A DNA stretch of 39,442 nucleotides from Prevotellaceae bacterium UBA1746 (GTDB lineage Bacteria > Bacteroidota > Bacteroidia > Bacteroidales > Bacteroidaceae): positions 1 to 39,442 of the forward strand of contig CAJPJR010000015.1 in NCBI GenBank assembly GCA_905369775.1, in the 5' to 3' direction. Positions 6,788-16,051 of the stretch are shown here, piece after piece. The notes below the pieces were generated by a model that made no database searches, was not told where the DNA came from, and worked only from the letters and a program-made list of their open reading frames with translations. A program made the translations under genes and the position numbers. How positions within the stretch are numbered: the first letter of the stretch is position 1; every line of letters starts with the position of its first letter.

Positions 6788-9373
6788 TCAGAACGGGTAG
6801 CCGATGGCGAAATGCAGCACCAGCGACTCCTTGAAGCGGTTGATATTGTAGAAACCTTGCCGGCCGGTGTCGTAGGGGGCGTGAAGTCCCACACCGAGAT
6901 CGACACGGATGACGAGGAAACTGAGGTCGTAGCGCAAGCCCACTCCCGTGCCTACGGCTATGCGCTTGAGGTTGCGCAGCGTGAAACCCGATTCGGGTCG
7001 CTTGGCGTCGGGGCGAATGAGCCAAACATTGCCGGCGTCGAGAAAGAGCGCTCCGTTGAGTTGACCGAATAGGCGGGTGCGCAGCTCTGCATTGGCTTCA
7101 AACTTCACGTCGCCCGTCTGGTCAATGTACGAATATTTCGTACGTTGGGTGTGGTAACCGCCGGGGCCGATGGTACGAACCGCGAAGCCACGCACCGAAT
7201 TGGCGCCCCCCACAAAGAATTGTTCGCCATAAGGTGCCTGCGTGCTGTTGCCATAAGCGTAGACCACACCGGCAAAAGCGCGCATGGCCAGACTCAATCG
7301 GGGCGAGAAGACGCGTGTGTAATGCCCTTCGGCCGTGGCTTTTACGAATTGGGAGAAGGGAGAACGCAACAAATGCTTCCCCGTCTCCGAAAAGCTCCGC
7401 CCGGTCAAGGCATAAAGTCCCGAGGTCACGTTGCCCGCCTCCTTCAATAGGAATTGCACCCAATACGGATGGCGGTCGGTTGCGGGCGAGGTGGACGTGA
7501 AGATGTAACTGATCGACGGAACGAGCTGATCCCGCATGGAAATGTAGAGCGCGGGGTTGGCTCGCGTGATGGAATCGAATGCAGCCGTGGTGCGAATCAC
7601 ACTGTTGTACTCCAGATTGAAAAGATTCAGCTCGTGGCGCTTGCGCGGATTGGTATACCATTTATAATTGAGGTTACCTCCCACCGTGACAAAGGTGAAG
7701 AACCCGGATCGGTTGCGCCAGTTGCCACTCAGCGCCAGCGTGGTGGTTCCGTTGACGGGCGTGTAGTCGTAGAGTTGTAGCGGAAGCGGTTGTCCAAGCA
7801 GCTTGGCGCGCGTCAGCGCGATGGCGATTCGGCGACGATAGCGGCGCCCCATGGCCGTGGGATTGAACCACGGCATGATCAGCCGGGGGAATTTGAAACT
7901 GAGTTGGGAGCCCAACTCATAACTATTGAGGGCAGACGATGATGCTCCCAATTGCCACTCGTAACTGCCGAAAAGCTTCCAAGCCACGGTCTCTGCACCG
8001 CGGAAAGCATTGTGTTTGGAGAGTTCGTAACTCAACCCCGGGCCGATTTGCTCGTTCGATTTGTAGGTGCCACTCATTTCGAGCGATGCATCATAGGGTT
8101 TGGCCAACGTGGCAGAGACATGTACGTCGAGCGTGTCGCAATTGAACGACGAATCGCGCGGAGCATAGTTGACATCCATGGCCGAAAAAATGCCCAAGCC
8201 GTAGAGATGTTCGACCGTGGCCTTTTGCGCCCACGCAGCAAAGCGCTCCCCTTCCATGTGTTGTATGGAACGTCGCCACACGCCGGGCTGCAAAGGTATT
8301 TGTGTGCCCGGGAAGAAATAAGTGTAGCCCGGACGGTCGAGCCGTCCGGTGATGTTGCTTTCGTTTTCATCGCGGATGGTCACATAGACGTGGCCGATGT
8401 ACCACGGTCGCTGTGCGACGGCAGGGCGCTGCGCCGCCGGACGCACCTGCAATTGCACGTAACCGGGGTGCGCCACCGTGTCGGCAAAGAAGGTGGTGTA
8501 GGTCGGCGAGAAGTAATAGTAGCCGTTGTTGCGCATGAGTGCTTCGATGCGCGCCTGTTCTGCCACCAGCGCCGAGGTGCTGAAAGCCTCGCCGCTCCGC
8601 AACAGGCGGTGCTTGCGGGTGCGCGACAGGAGCGAATCGGCTGTGGCGTCGAAGCCTTTGTAAGCTACGGAGTCGAGAAAAAAGAGGTGTCCGGGAGTGA
8701 TGTCATAGTCGATCTTCGCTTTTTTGGGATTTCGTCCCGTCACCACACGATAATCCACCTTCCCTCGAAGATAACCATGGTTGCGCAGTACACCGGTAGC
8801 CACTTTGGCGCGCGTTTGCGGCGCCACGTTCGAGATGAGGATGGGGGCTTCGCCAAACGTGTTGAAGAACCATTTGCCCAATAGGCTGTTGGAGTCGACA
8901 AAATGATTGTAGGTCCAAAGTCCAAATTTCCAAGGGGTGGTATATTTTGTGGAGCCGAACAGGGCGCCGTTGGGGGCATAGGCCAGCACGGCGTCGATTT
9001 CCGCTTTGGTGCTCGCCTGGTTCGCCCGCTCGTTCTTCTCTTGTGCGACGAGTCGCGCACGTTGTGGCGGTGTGAGTGAGTCCCACTCTCGGCGTCTCAG
9101 CTCTTCGAGTGACGGCGCGGCTTGCCCTCCGCCTTTCATGGCGCGTTCCACCGCATCGACCGCATTGGCGATCGACGTGATCACGCCTGCGCTGTCGCCG
9201 TCCGAGGAAGTGCGGCGATGCGAAAGCGGCTCGTCGAATGTATAATTCACAGTTCCGATGCCCGTGTAGAGTTGTTCGCCGGCCGGCACCTTGTCCGTGA
9301 GCGAACAACTCGAACAAAGCCAGGGAAAGAGGAGGGCAAACAGTAGCCCGCGAACCCAAAAGCGGTGCTTCAT
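6788..9373 (-). CDS. tamL: TamL: lipidated TamA/BamA-family outer membrane protein
   Basis: 861 aa. The N-terminus is a lipoprotein signal (LLFALLFPWLCSSC, cysteine near residue 23). POTRA-like segments follow (for example VATGVLRNHGYLRGKVDYRV and IEALMRNNGYYYFSPTY). The C-terminal half is a BamA-type 16-strand barrel with the conserved VRGF region (GGANSVRGFAVRTIGPGGY) and a terminal aromatic strand ending HFAIGYPF. In Bacteroidota the TamA partner is a lipoprotein called TamL, which matches what is seen. It should sit in the outer membrane and act with TamB. Its ATG overlaps the tamB stop by 4 nt (9370-9373), so translation is probably coupled. Confidence 0.9.
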   Translation of the reverse strand: MKHRFWVRGLLFALLFPWLCSSCSLTDKVPAGEQLYTGIGTVNYTFDEPLSHRRTSSDGDSAGVITSIANAVDAVERAMKGGGQAAPSLEELRRREWDSLTPPQRARLVAQEKNERANQASTKAEIDAVLAYAPNGALFGSTKYTTPWKFGLWTYNHFVDSNSLLGKWFFNTFGEAPILISNVAPQTRAKVATGVLRNHGYLRGKVDYRVVTGRNPKKAKIDYDITPGHLFFLDSVAYKGFDATADSLLSRTRKHRLLRSGEAFSTSALVAEQARIEALMRNNGYYYFSPTYTTFFADTVAHPGYVQLQVRPAAQRPAVAQRPWYIGHVYVTIRDENESNITGRLDRPGYTYFFPGTQIPLQPGVWRRSIQHMEGERFAAWAQKATVEHLYGLGIFSAMDVNYAPRDSSFNCDTLDVHVSATLAKPYDASLEMSGTYKSNEQIGPGLSYELSKHNAFRGAETVAWKLFGSYEWQLGASSSALNSYELGSQLSFKFPRLIMPWFNPTAMGRRYRRRIAIALTRAKLLGQPLPLQLYDYTPVNGTTTLALSGNWRNRSGFFTFVTVGGNLNYKWYTNPRKRHELNLFNLEYNSVIRTTAAFDSITRANPALYISMRDQLVPSISYIFTSTSPATDRHPYWVQFLLKEAGNVTSGLYALTGRSFSETGKHLLRSPFSQFVKATAEGHYTRVFSPRLSLAMRAFAGVVYAYGNSTQAPYGEQFFVGGANSVRGFAVRTIGPGGYHTQRTKYSYIDQTGDVKFEANAELRTRLFGQLNGALFLDAGNVWLIRPDAKRPESGFTLRNLKRIAVGTGVGLRYDLSFLVIRVDLGVGLHAPYDTGRQGFYNINRFKESLVLHFAIGYPF

Positions 9374-12300
9374 TTGGCGTTTGATTTTTCGGTGGTGGAT
9401 TTTTTCTTACGACGTTGGATGAAGAGGTCTCCGAAATGCTCGGATTTGCGGCGCATGACAAAGCCGGCGCCGGTTTTCATGAGCGTGCCTTCCAACGGGT
9501 CGTGCGCATTGCGGTCGTAGAAGAGACGGACGTAGCGATTGTTGGCGGCGTCGAGACGATATTCGATGGCGATGTTGTCGATGAACGACTGCGTGGCTTC
9601 CGTGGCATCGGTCCCCGACGAGACTTTACCTCCGATCACCACGCGCACTCTGTCGTTGAGGAAGCGTTTGGAGAACTGATAAGAATAGTCGGTTGTGGTT
9701 TGTCCTGCGGCATTCACGCCACTCTCCATGCCAAAAGAAAGGTCGATGGTCGAAAGTGCCTTGCCGGCAATGTTCTGAATCTCGCTTTGCAAGAAGGCAT
9801 TGAGGGCGTTAGACGCTTTGAGTCCGCCGGTAGCCAGGTTGTCGTCGGTGATGTACATACCGGTGGCCAGCAAGGCGACGGCCGCCTTGCCGCGTTCTTC
9901 CTCGCTCATCGCCGTGAGTTGGTTTTTGATGGTCAAATCTTCGGGCGCATCGATGATGAATTCCAGTCCCATGTCTTCTACCGTGCGACTGATCTTCACC
10001 CCCGCGTCGAAAGTCACCGCGCGCTGCCGTTCGTTTTCAGTCACAATGGTCTTGACGCGCTCCGTTGCCGTGATGTTGAGTGTGGGATTCATCACGTTGC
10101 CAGTGAAGTCGATCGACGATCCGCTCTCGAAATTGAACGTGCGCAGGGGAATCACGGGCAATTCGTAGTTCATTTTGCCCTCGTCGATGGTGAGTCGGCC
10201 CGTCATTCGCATATCGCCCTGCGGCGGCATGCGGAAAGTGAGATTACCGTTGCCCGAGGCGTCGACGTAACTGTCTCCGTTGGGCGTGAGATAGCAGCGG
10301 AAACGCGCTCCCTTCTTGACAATGATCTCCATCCACACGTCCATGTTCGATTTCTTGGCCTCTTCCGTCGGCGCCACCACCGCGGCAGTGTCGGCAAAGT
10401 CGGTGAACGTGACGAGATCAGAGAGATCGCTGCCCGCGGTCAACGGGGTGTTGGTCATCACATAGGTGATGTCGGTCCGTTCGAGCACAGTGAGGCGTCC
10501 CGCCACGACGAGTTTGTCGAGCGTGCCGTGCACATTGGCCAATATATCGGTCAGCAGGCGGCCGTAAAGCAACGATTCGTTTTTCCGCTTGGTGTTGACC
10601 AGCGGGAACTGCCGACCGATGACATCAACATAGACATAGGGCGAGGCGGGGTGCGAGAGATCGACCTTGCCGCGCAGCGTGAGCGGCACTTTGTCGGCCG
10701 TGGTCAGTTGGTAATTCCGAAGTTCGAGTTGCGATTTCTTGAGTTCGAGCGGAACGGTGTCGACGACGAAATCCATTCCATACACATTACTATATAGATG
10801 TGCGTCCTCGAGCTTCAGTTGTCCGTTGATGTCCGGACTTTCGAGCTCGCCTTGCACGGTGAATTCCCCGTTGGCAGTGCCCCGCATGGCAAAACCCGTT
10901 TCTTTCAGGAAGGCATTGGCCATCGACAAGGGGAGTTCGCGGAGCTTGAACGAGCCGTCGAACTTGCCTTTGCCCTTGCTGTCGTAGGTGCCACCGATTT
11001 CCGCCACTTCTTCACCGTTGAGTGTCAGATAACCATTGGCCACGTGCTGCCCGTTGTCGCCGGGTTGGTACATCAGTTCGGTGCCCAGCGTTCCAATCAC
11101 GGTGCCTTCGTAGGCAAAGTCCTTGGCGGTGGCGGCGCCCACGGCGGCGAAGCTGTGGTGGTCCTCGATGAGGTGGAAATCGCCGTCGAGTGTGCCGCCC
11201 ACCTTGGGCAGATAGGGCAACACGTTGGCCAGTTCGCCCAAATTGAGGCGATTCACGGTGACGGTGATGTCGTTTTTCAGACTATCGCTGCCCTCGCTGT
11301 AGACTTGCAGTCCCGTGCCGTCGTCGGCCAGCAGCTTGATGTTGGCGCGCACGCGGCGGTCGTCGCTGACATACAGGTAATTGTCGGCATTGATAGCGAA
11401 GTTGCGATAGGCCACAACGGCGGTGTCGCTGTTGAGATGCAGCCGCGTGCCGCCGGCTTCCATGTCGACTTGCGCACCGAGACGCAGCCCCAATCGCCCG
11501 TTGCCGTCCTTGAAGGCCACGTTGGCCGCAACGCCCGCGCGCAACAACCGGCCGTGCAGTGTGGCAAGGAAGGGATTCGGGTTGTCGGCTTTCCGGTTTT
11601 CCACCGTGGCCTCCACTTCCAAGCCCTCCGGCCCGTGGCTGACTTCGGCCAGCACGGTGTCGATCAGCAGCTCTCCGGCCTTGATTTTCCCCACACGCAG
11701 GAAACCATTCAGTCCCGTTGTGGGGTGAGACGTGAACTGCATGGCCACGCTGTTCACGCCATATTGCTTGTAACGCAGATAGCGCGCGAGCAAATTCTCG
11801 CGACCGGCCTCGAGCTGCAACGTCGCGTCGGGGAGTTCGCGTTTGAGCGCTGCCTGATCGATGTCGCGGTGCTTGAATTGGCGCATGGCCAGTTGGGCGA
11901 TCTTCATGCCACGATCGGCCAGTCCCTGCCACCCACTGCGCGCAGCGAAGCGCAATTTCAGGTCGCCGGAGTTCACATGAGCGAAGGTGCTGTCGGGGCG
12001 AGAGGACACATCGAGCAAAACATCTTGCGCAATGAGCTGACGGGTGGGCGCGACAAAACGCAGATTGCGCAATTCGCCTCGCGCAGCCAGGTGCTTGAGG
12101 TTGTGTGTGCTCTCGACCGTGCCGCGGAAGTTCCCCGCCAGGGTCAAGGTGTCGGCGATCACACCGAGCGAACGCAGGTCGACGCGATTCAATTGCACGT
12201 CGAGCTGTGCGGCATATCGCCGATTGAGCAAGGCGGTGATGCGGCCTTCGCCGTCGATCAACGGGTTGCGGGCCTTAAAGTCGACCACGGCGTGGCCGCC

Positions 12301-13983
12301 CCGCAGCGCTGCGCGGAGTCCGATGCCACTCAAGGGATAGCGGTCGTAGCGGCCTTCGCGAATGTCGGCGGTGGCCCGCAGATTGGCGCGCGCCGCATCG
12401 GCATTGAAACCACGACCTTCGATGCCTAGCCGACCGGTCAACGGCCCGATGGGCTGTCCTTTGACGAACTGCGCCAACTCAAACCGCTGCAAATCGATTT
12501 GTGCGGAATAGTCTTCGCGCTTCAAATCGACGGTCGCACGTCCGAACACATTGCCCCGCCCTTCTTGCAAGGCGAAATGCGTACGATAGTCGGTGCCTGC
12601 GAAATCCAGTGCGCCCATCAGCCGCAGGGCATCGGGGACTCGGACGGTGCTCGCCGCGCTCCGGGGCAGAAGGGCACGCACCCGCCGCGTGGTTTGCGTT
12701 GCCGCCACATAGTTCAGGTGGCCCGAGCGCCAACAGGTTGAGGCATTGCGCACGGCGCCGTCCACTTGCGCCCGAATCAGTCCGGGCACGTTCAAGGCCA
12801 AGCGCTGAATGGCCAGATTGCGCAAATTGCCTGTCAGCCTCAGACTCACTTCGGCCGGATCGTCTTCGAAGAGGGAGCGGGTCCATTTGTCGATGGGTTG
12901 CCGCAACGATGGCGGAGCGTCGTGCCGCGCGATGGTGCGCACGTCGTTGGGGGCGATTTGCGCGTCGAGACGTGCGCTCAGAGTCCCGTGCGCGTCGGGA
13001 CGCAACGCAGCGAAATCGGCTTCCAGCGAACCGCCGATGCGAGAACGGGTGGTGGTAAGCAACACGTCGGGGAGCGACACGCGCAAAGTGTCCATGCGCA
13101 CCGTGCCGCGCAGTTCGGTAATGCGCAAGTTGCGCAGGCGTTCGACTGCCGCGGCGTGTTTCAAGTTCAACTTCAGGCGTTTGTGCTCATCGAAGGAGAG
13201 GTCGCGCAGATCCACGGCCAATCCGGCAATGTCAAACAGGGCATTGTGAGGCAGCGGCCGGTGCACGGTGTTCATGCTCACGGCCCCCTCTTTTAGTTGG
13301 AGGGTTTCTATGGAATAACTGGGACATTCTAAGTCAAACACCCCTTGTTTTAGCAAAGCGTCTCCAATTTTTGCCCGCACATGCAGTGAGTCGCCCGGCA
13401 AAGCGAGGGAGACATCGGAACGCCGCACCGCGAGTTCGCGCGCATCGATCACCCAGCGCACCGGCGTCTTGGCCGTGTCTTGCTTGGCCGTATCGGACAA
13501 GGCGACCGACAAATGGGCATTGTCGAGCAGCGCGCGGTCTAAGCGCACCAAACCGTGCTTCCACTCGACGCCGTGTGCCGCCGCATCGAGGTGCCCCACG
13601 CTGCCACGCACCTCCACATCCGGGATGAGAGATTTGGTGTTGAGGCGCGCGCCGTCTAACCCGATGCCGTCGATGTCGGCACGCCCTTCCCACAGCGGCC
13701 AGAAGGCCACATCCAGATGAAGGCGCTGTGCCAAAATCAGCGTGTCGCCCACGGCGTCGGTCGCGCGCAGGTTGCCCACATTGAGATTGAGGAAGGGCGT
13801 GAGGCTCACCTCATCGATGTCGACTTTCAAACCCATCTTTTCTTCGAGGGCTGCCGACACGCGCCCCACGGCCCACCGCTGAACGGGCGGAACATAGACG
13901 GCACCGACGAGAACGACGATCAGCATCGCGACGACGAGCGTGGCGATGCCGAGAAACTTAAACAACTTGCGCGGAGCAAACAT
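9370..13983 (-). CDS. tamB: TamB: inner-membrane-anchored translocation and assembly protein
   Basis: 1537 aa. A single N-terminal membrane anchor (IATLVVAMLIVVLVGAVYV, about residues 13-31) precedes a very long beta-rich AsmA/TamB-type body. The C-terminal TamB (DUF490) domain is recognisable: FNFESGSSIDFTGNVMNPT, then SEIQNIAGKALSTIDLSFGM and SYQFSKRFLNDRVRVVIGGK. TamB-like proteins span the periplasm as hydrophobic grooves and are linked to lipid transport and outer membrane protein assembly. The length is within the range for the family. It overlaps tamL by 4 nt. A perfect 11-bp hairpin ends only 18 nt before its ATG, and no promoter fits in between, so transcription probably reads through from the peptidase gene. 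Confidence 0.92.
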   Translation of the reverse strand: MFAPRKLFKFLGIATLVVAMLIVVLVGAVYVPPVQRWAVGRVSAALEEKMGLKVDIDEVSLTPFLNLNVGNLRATDAVGDTLILAQRLHLDVAFWPLWEGRADIDGIGLDGARLNTKSLIPDVEVRGSVGHLDAAAHGVEWKHGLVRLDRALLDNAHLSVALSDTAKQDTAKTPVRWVIDARELAVRRSDVSLALPGDSLHVRAKIGDALLKQGVFDLECPSYSIETLQLKEGAVSMNTVHRPLPHNALFDIAGLAVDLRDLSFDEHKRLKLNLKHAAAVERLRNLRITELRGTVRMDTLRVSLPDVLLTTTRSRIGGSLEADFAALRPDAHGTLSARLDAQIAPNDVRTIARHDAPPSLRQPIDKWTRSLFEDDPAEVSLRLTGNLRNLAIQRLALNVPGLIRAQVDGAVRNASTCWRSGHLNYVAATQTTRRVRALLPRSAASTVRVPDALRLMGALDFAGTDYRTHFALQEGRGNVFGRATVDLKREDYSAQIDLQRFELAQFVKGQPIGPLTGRLGIEGRGFNADAARANLRATADIREGRYDRYPLSGIGLRAALRGGHAVVDFKARNPLIDGEGRITALLNRRYAAQLDVQLNRVDLRSLGVIADTLTLAGNFRGTVESTHNLKHLAARGELRNLRFVAPTRQLIAQDVLLDVSSRPDSTFAHVNSGDLKLRFAARSGWQGLADRGMKIAQLAMRQFKHRDIDQAALKRELPDATLQLEAGRENLLARYLRYKQYGVNSVAMQFTSHPTTGLNGFLRVGKIKAGELLIDTVLAEVSHGPEGLEVEATVENRKADNPNPFLATLHGRLLRAGVAANVAFKDGNGRLGLRLGAQVDMEAGGTRLHLNSDTAVVAYRNFAINADNYLYVSDDRRVRANIKLLADDGTGLQVYSEGSDSLKNDITVTVNRLNLGELANVLPYLPKVGGTLDGDFHLIEDHHSFAAVGAATAKDFAYEGTVIGTLGTELMYQPGDNGQHVANGYLTLNGEEVAEIGGTYDSKGKGKFDGSFKLRELPLSMANAFLKETGFAMRGTANGEFTVQGELESPDINGQLKLEDAHLYSNVYGMDFVVDTVPLELKKSQLELRNYQLTTADKVPLTLRGKVDLSHPASPYVYVDVIGRQFPLVNTKRKNESLLYGRLLTDILANVHGTLDKLVVAGRLTVLERTDITYVMTNTPLTAGSDLSDLVTFTDFADTAAVVAPTEEAKKSNMDVWMEIIVKKGARFRCYLTPNGDSYVDASGNGNLTFRMPPQGDMRMTGRLTIDEGKMNYELPVIPLRTFNFESGSSIDFTGNVMNPTLNITATERVKTIVTENERQRAVTFDAGVKISRTVEDMGLEFIIDAPEDLTIKNQLTAMSEEERGKAAVALLATGMYITDDNLATGGLKASNALNAFLQSEIQNIAGKALSTIDLSFGMESGVNAAGQTTTDYSYQFSKRFLNDRVRVVIGGKVSSGTDATEATQSFIDNIAIEYRLDAANNRYVRLFYDRNAHDPLEGTLMKTGAGFVMRRKSEHFGDLFIQRRKKKSTTEKSNAK

Positions 13984-14001
13984 ACGAATGGAGGAGAAAG
14001 T

Positions 14002-14027
14002 GCGTTCCCTTCGACGGAAGGGAACGC
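14002..14027 (-). terminator. Hairpin between the M20 peptidase gene and tamB
   Basis: GCGTTCCCTTC (14002-14012) and GAAGGGAACGC (14017-14027) form a perfect 11-bp stem with a 4-nt loop. On the minus strand it is followed by ACTTTCTCC, only a weak T-run. It lies 12 nt past the peptidase stop and 18 nt before the tamB ATG, so it may be a partial terminator, attenuator or mRNA-processing site rather than a full stop. Confidence 0.6.
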
Positions 14028-14039
14028 CTTTGCATTTAC

Positions 14040-15401
14040 TTATGCTTTATAGTGAAGGTGGAAACCCACAACGGCTGCGATGCCTTTGCGGAAAATGTCG
14101 AGACTGAAGTTCTCGTTGGGCGAATGGATGGCGTTGCTTTCGAGACCGAAGCCCATGAGCACCGTTTTCACGCCCAACACGCGTTCGAAGTCGGAGATGA
14201 TGGGGATGCTGCCTCCGCGACGCACGGCCAACGGGCGCTTGCCGAAGGCCTCGGTGAAGCCCTCTTCGGCGGCGCGATAGGCGGGGAGTGTGATGGGACA
14301 AACGTAGCCTTCGCCGCCGTGCATCGGGGTGACTTTGACTTCGACGCAATCGGGAGCCAGACTTTGCACATAGTCCACAAACATTTGGCTCACTTTCTCA
14401 TGCTGCTGATGGGGAACCAGACGGCAGCTCACTTTGGCGTAGGCCTTGGAAGGCAACACCGTTTTCGAACCTTCGCCTTGGTAACCGCTCCACATGCCGC
14501 AAACGTCGAAACTCGGACGGCAGGCATTGCGCTCGATGGTGGAATAGCCTTTCTCACCACGCAGCTCGCGCACGCCGATCGCGCGTTTGTAGGCAGCTTC
14601 GTCGAAAGGAATGGAAGCGAGCATGGCGCGTTCTTCGGCCGAGAGCTCTTCCACATCGTCGTAGAAGCCGGGAATCGTGATGCGGCCGTCGCTGTCGACC
14701 ATCTTGGCCAGCAGTTCGCAGAGCACCAGTGCGGGGTTGGCCACCGCACCGCCGAAGTGGCCGGAGTGCAAGTCGCGGTTCGGACCTGTCACTTCGATCT
14801 GCCAATAGGCCAAACCGCGCAGGCCGGTGGTGAGCGAGGGGAGTTCGGGGGCGAGCATCGAGGTGTCGCTCACCAAAATCACATCGCTGCGCAGCAATTC
14901 GCGGTGCGCCGTGAGGAAAGCCGCGAGCGAGGGACTGCCGATTTCCTCTTCGCCTTCGAAAATGAACTTCACGTTGTGGCGAAGCAGGTCGTTGCGCACG
15001 AGATATTCAAAGGCTTTGACTTGAATGAACGACTGTCCTTTGTCGTCGTCGGCACCGCGCGCCCAAATGTGGCCGTCGCGCACCTCGGGTTCGAAAGGAT
15101 CGGAGTGCCAGAGGTCGAGGGGTTCGGCGGGCATCACGTCATAGTGCGCATAAACCAGCACCGTGGGCGCGTCGGCGGCGACCATTTTCTCGGCATAGAC
15201 CAAGGGGTTGCCGGCCGAGGGCATCACTTCCGCCCGATCGCAGCCGGCTTGCAGCAACAACTCGCGCCAACGCTCGGCGCAGCGCTCGATGTCGGGGCGA
15301 CGTTCGGGATGTGCGCTCACACTCGGGATGCGAATGAGCGAAAAGAGCTCTTCGAGAAAGCGAGGTTCGTTCTCGGCAATATAGTTTTGCAGTTCGTTCA
15401 T
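14040..15401 (-). CDS. M20 family metallopeptidase (dipeptidase-type)
   Basis: 453 aa. M20 zinc-site motifs: VYAHYDVMPAEP (H86, D88), GADDDKGQ (bridging aspartate), FEGEEEIGSPS (catalytic and metal glutamates), HSGHFGGAVANPALVLCELL (dimerisation lid), and a late GGSIPII segment. The arrangement resembles the ArgE/DapE/CNDP-type dipeptidases of about 450 aa, which are cytoplasmic zinc enzymes cleaving small peptides. The start at 15401 (MNELQNYIAENEPRFLEEL) matches the family; the longer upstream frame overlaps the preceding gene. It follows the DUF1934-like gene by 31 nt. The exact substrate is not readable. Confidence 0.88.
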   Translation of the reverse strand: MNELQNYIAENEPRFLEELFSLIRIPSVSAHPERRPDIERCAERWRELLLQAGCDRAEVMPSAGNPLVYAEKMVAADAPTVLVYAHYDVMPAEPLDLWHSDPFEPEVRDGHIWARGADDDKGQSFIQVKAFEYLVRNDLLRHNVKFIFEGEEEIGSPSLAAFLTAHRELLRSDVILVSDTSMLAPELPSLTTGLRGLAYWQIEVTGPNRDLHSGHFGGAVANPALVLCELLAKMVDSDGRITIPGFYDDVEELSAEERAMLASIPFDEAAYKRAIGVRELRGEKGYSTIERNACRPSFDVCGMWSGYQGEGSKTVLPSKAYAKVSCRLVPHQQHEKVSQMFVDYVQSLAPDCVEVKVTPMHGGEGYVCPITLPAYRAAEEGFTEAFGKRPLAVRRGGSIPIISDFERVLGVKTVLMGFGLESNAIHSPNENFSLDIFRKGIAAVVGFHLHYKA

Positions 15402-15432
15402 GAGAAAAGGGGTTTGAGCAACCGTCGGCACC

Positions 15433-15846
15433 CTAAGTGCGTTCCCAAGTTGCGGTGAGTTCGTTGTGTGCGGTGAGCGCACCGTTGAAAAAGAGATCGT
15501 AGTGCAACTCGAGGGTGCCGCGTTGGTCGTCCACCTGTGCGTTGTAGAGCGTGGCGAGGGTCGACATTTCGAATTCGCCGTTGGGGGTGCGATAGACACT
15601 CTCGCAACGTTCGCCGATTCTGAAGAGCAAACGACTCACGATGTGCCCCGATCGCGAAACAGACAGGTGATGTTCCGTGCCTTGGAGCATCGTCTGTCCG
15701 CCGTTCTCGGGATCGTTGTAGCGCAACGCCCAAGTGCCGTCGTCGCGCAGCGAAATCATCACGTTCTCTTCGTGACGGAGTTCGTCGGTGCCCCCGTCGG
15801 GCAGACGAGAAACGAGGTGGGTGAGAAATTTGGCGGGATAGAACAT
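15433..15846 (-). CDS. DUF1934-like (calycin fold) small protein
   Basis: 137 aa, soluble, no signal peptide. The pattern WALRYNDPENGG, then TMLQGTEHHLSVSRSGHIVS, then CESVYRTPNGEFEMSTLATL, then GTLELHYDLFFNGALTAHNE follows the strand order of DUF1934/YwiB proteins, which fold as small lipocalin-like barrels of unknown function. The call rests on this pattern only and could be wrong at family level. It lies between the 31-aa membrane peptide and the M20 peptidase on the same strand with gaps of 27 and 31 nt, so the three are probably one transcript. Confidence 0.55.
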   Translation of the reverse strand: MFYPAKFLTHLVSRLPDGGTDELRHEENVMISLRDDGTWALRYNDPENGGQTMLQGTEHHLSVSRSGHIVSRLLFRIGERCESVYRTPNGEFEMSTLATLYNAQVDDQRGTLELHYDLFFNGALTAHNELTATWERT

Positions 15847-15873
15847 ACGTAAAAAGGCGAACGCCGATTTTTT

Positions 15874-15969
15874 CTACAATTCATTCTCCGGATCCTCATC
15901 GTTGTTTTTCTTTCTGGTGACGAAAAGCACGATGGCGCCTACGAGAAGGAGGAAGGACAGGGGGAGCAT
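15874..15969 (-). CDS. Small single-pass membrane protein (31 aa)
   Basis: The minus strand from ATG 15969-15967 to TAG 15876-15874 encodes a 31-residue peptide. It has a hydrophobic segment, LPLSFLLLVGAIVLFVT (residues 2-18), then a basic patch RKKNN and an acidic tail (DEDPENEL). This is the shape of bacterial small membrane proteins, with the positive patch right after the membrane segment suggesting an N-out, C-in orientation. It lies 27 nt upstream of the DUF1934-like gene and 82 nt after rsmA, all on one strand. No family is recognised. It is too short for most gene callers, so its reality rests on composition and position. Confidence 0.5.
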   Translation of the reverse strand: MLPLSFLLLVGAIVLFVTRKKNNDEDPENEL

Positions 15970-16051
15970 AAGATGGGAGGTATAATATATTATTGAGTAT
16001 CGTGTGCAGTCGTTTTCTGCGTTGCAGCCGTTGAGCGCTGCGAAGGCGACA

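Noticed and set aside
9415..12429. Very long plus-strand open frames opposite tamB (460 and 543 codons)
   Set aside because: They lie fully antisense to an unmistakable TamB and show repetitive His/Gly/Val/Asp-rich composition typical of the antisense of GC-rich genes. No family motif, signal or promoter.
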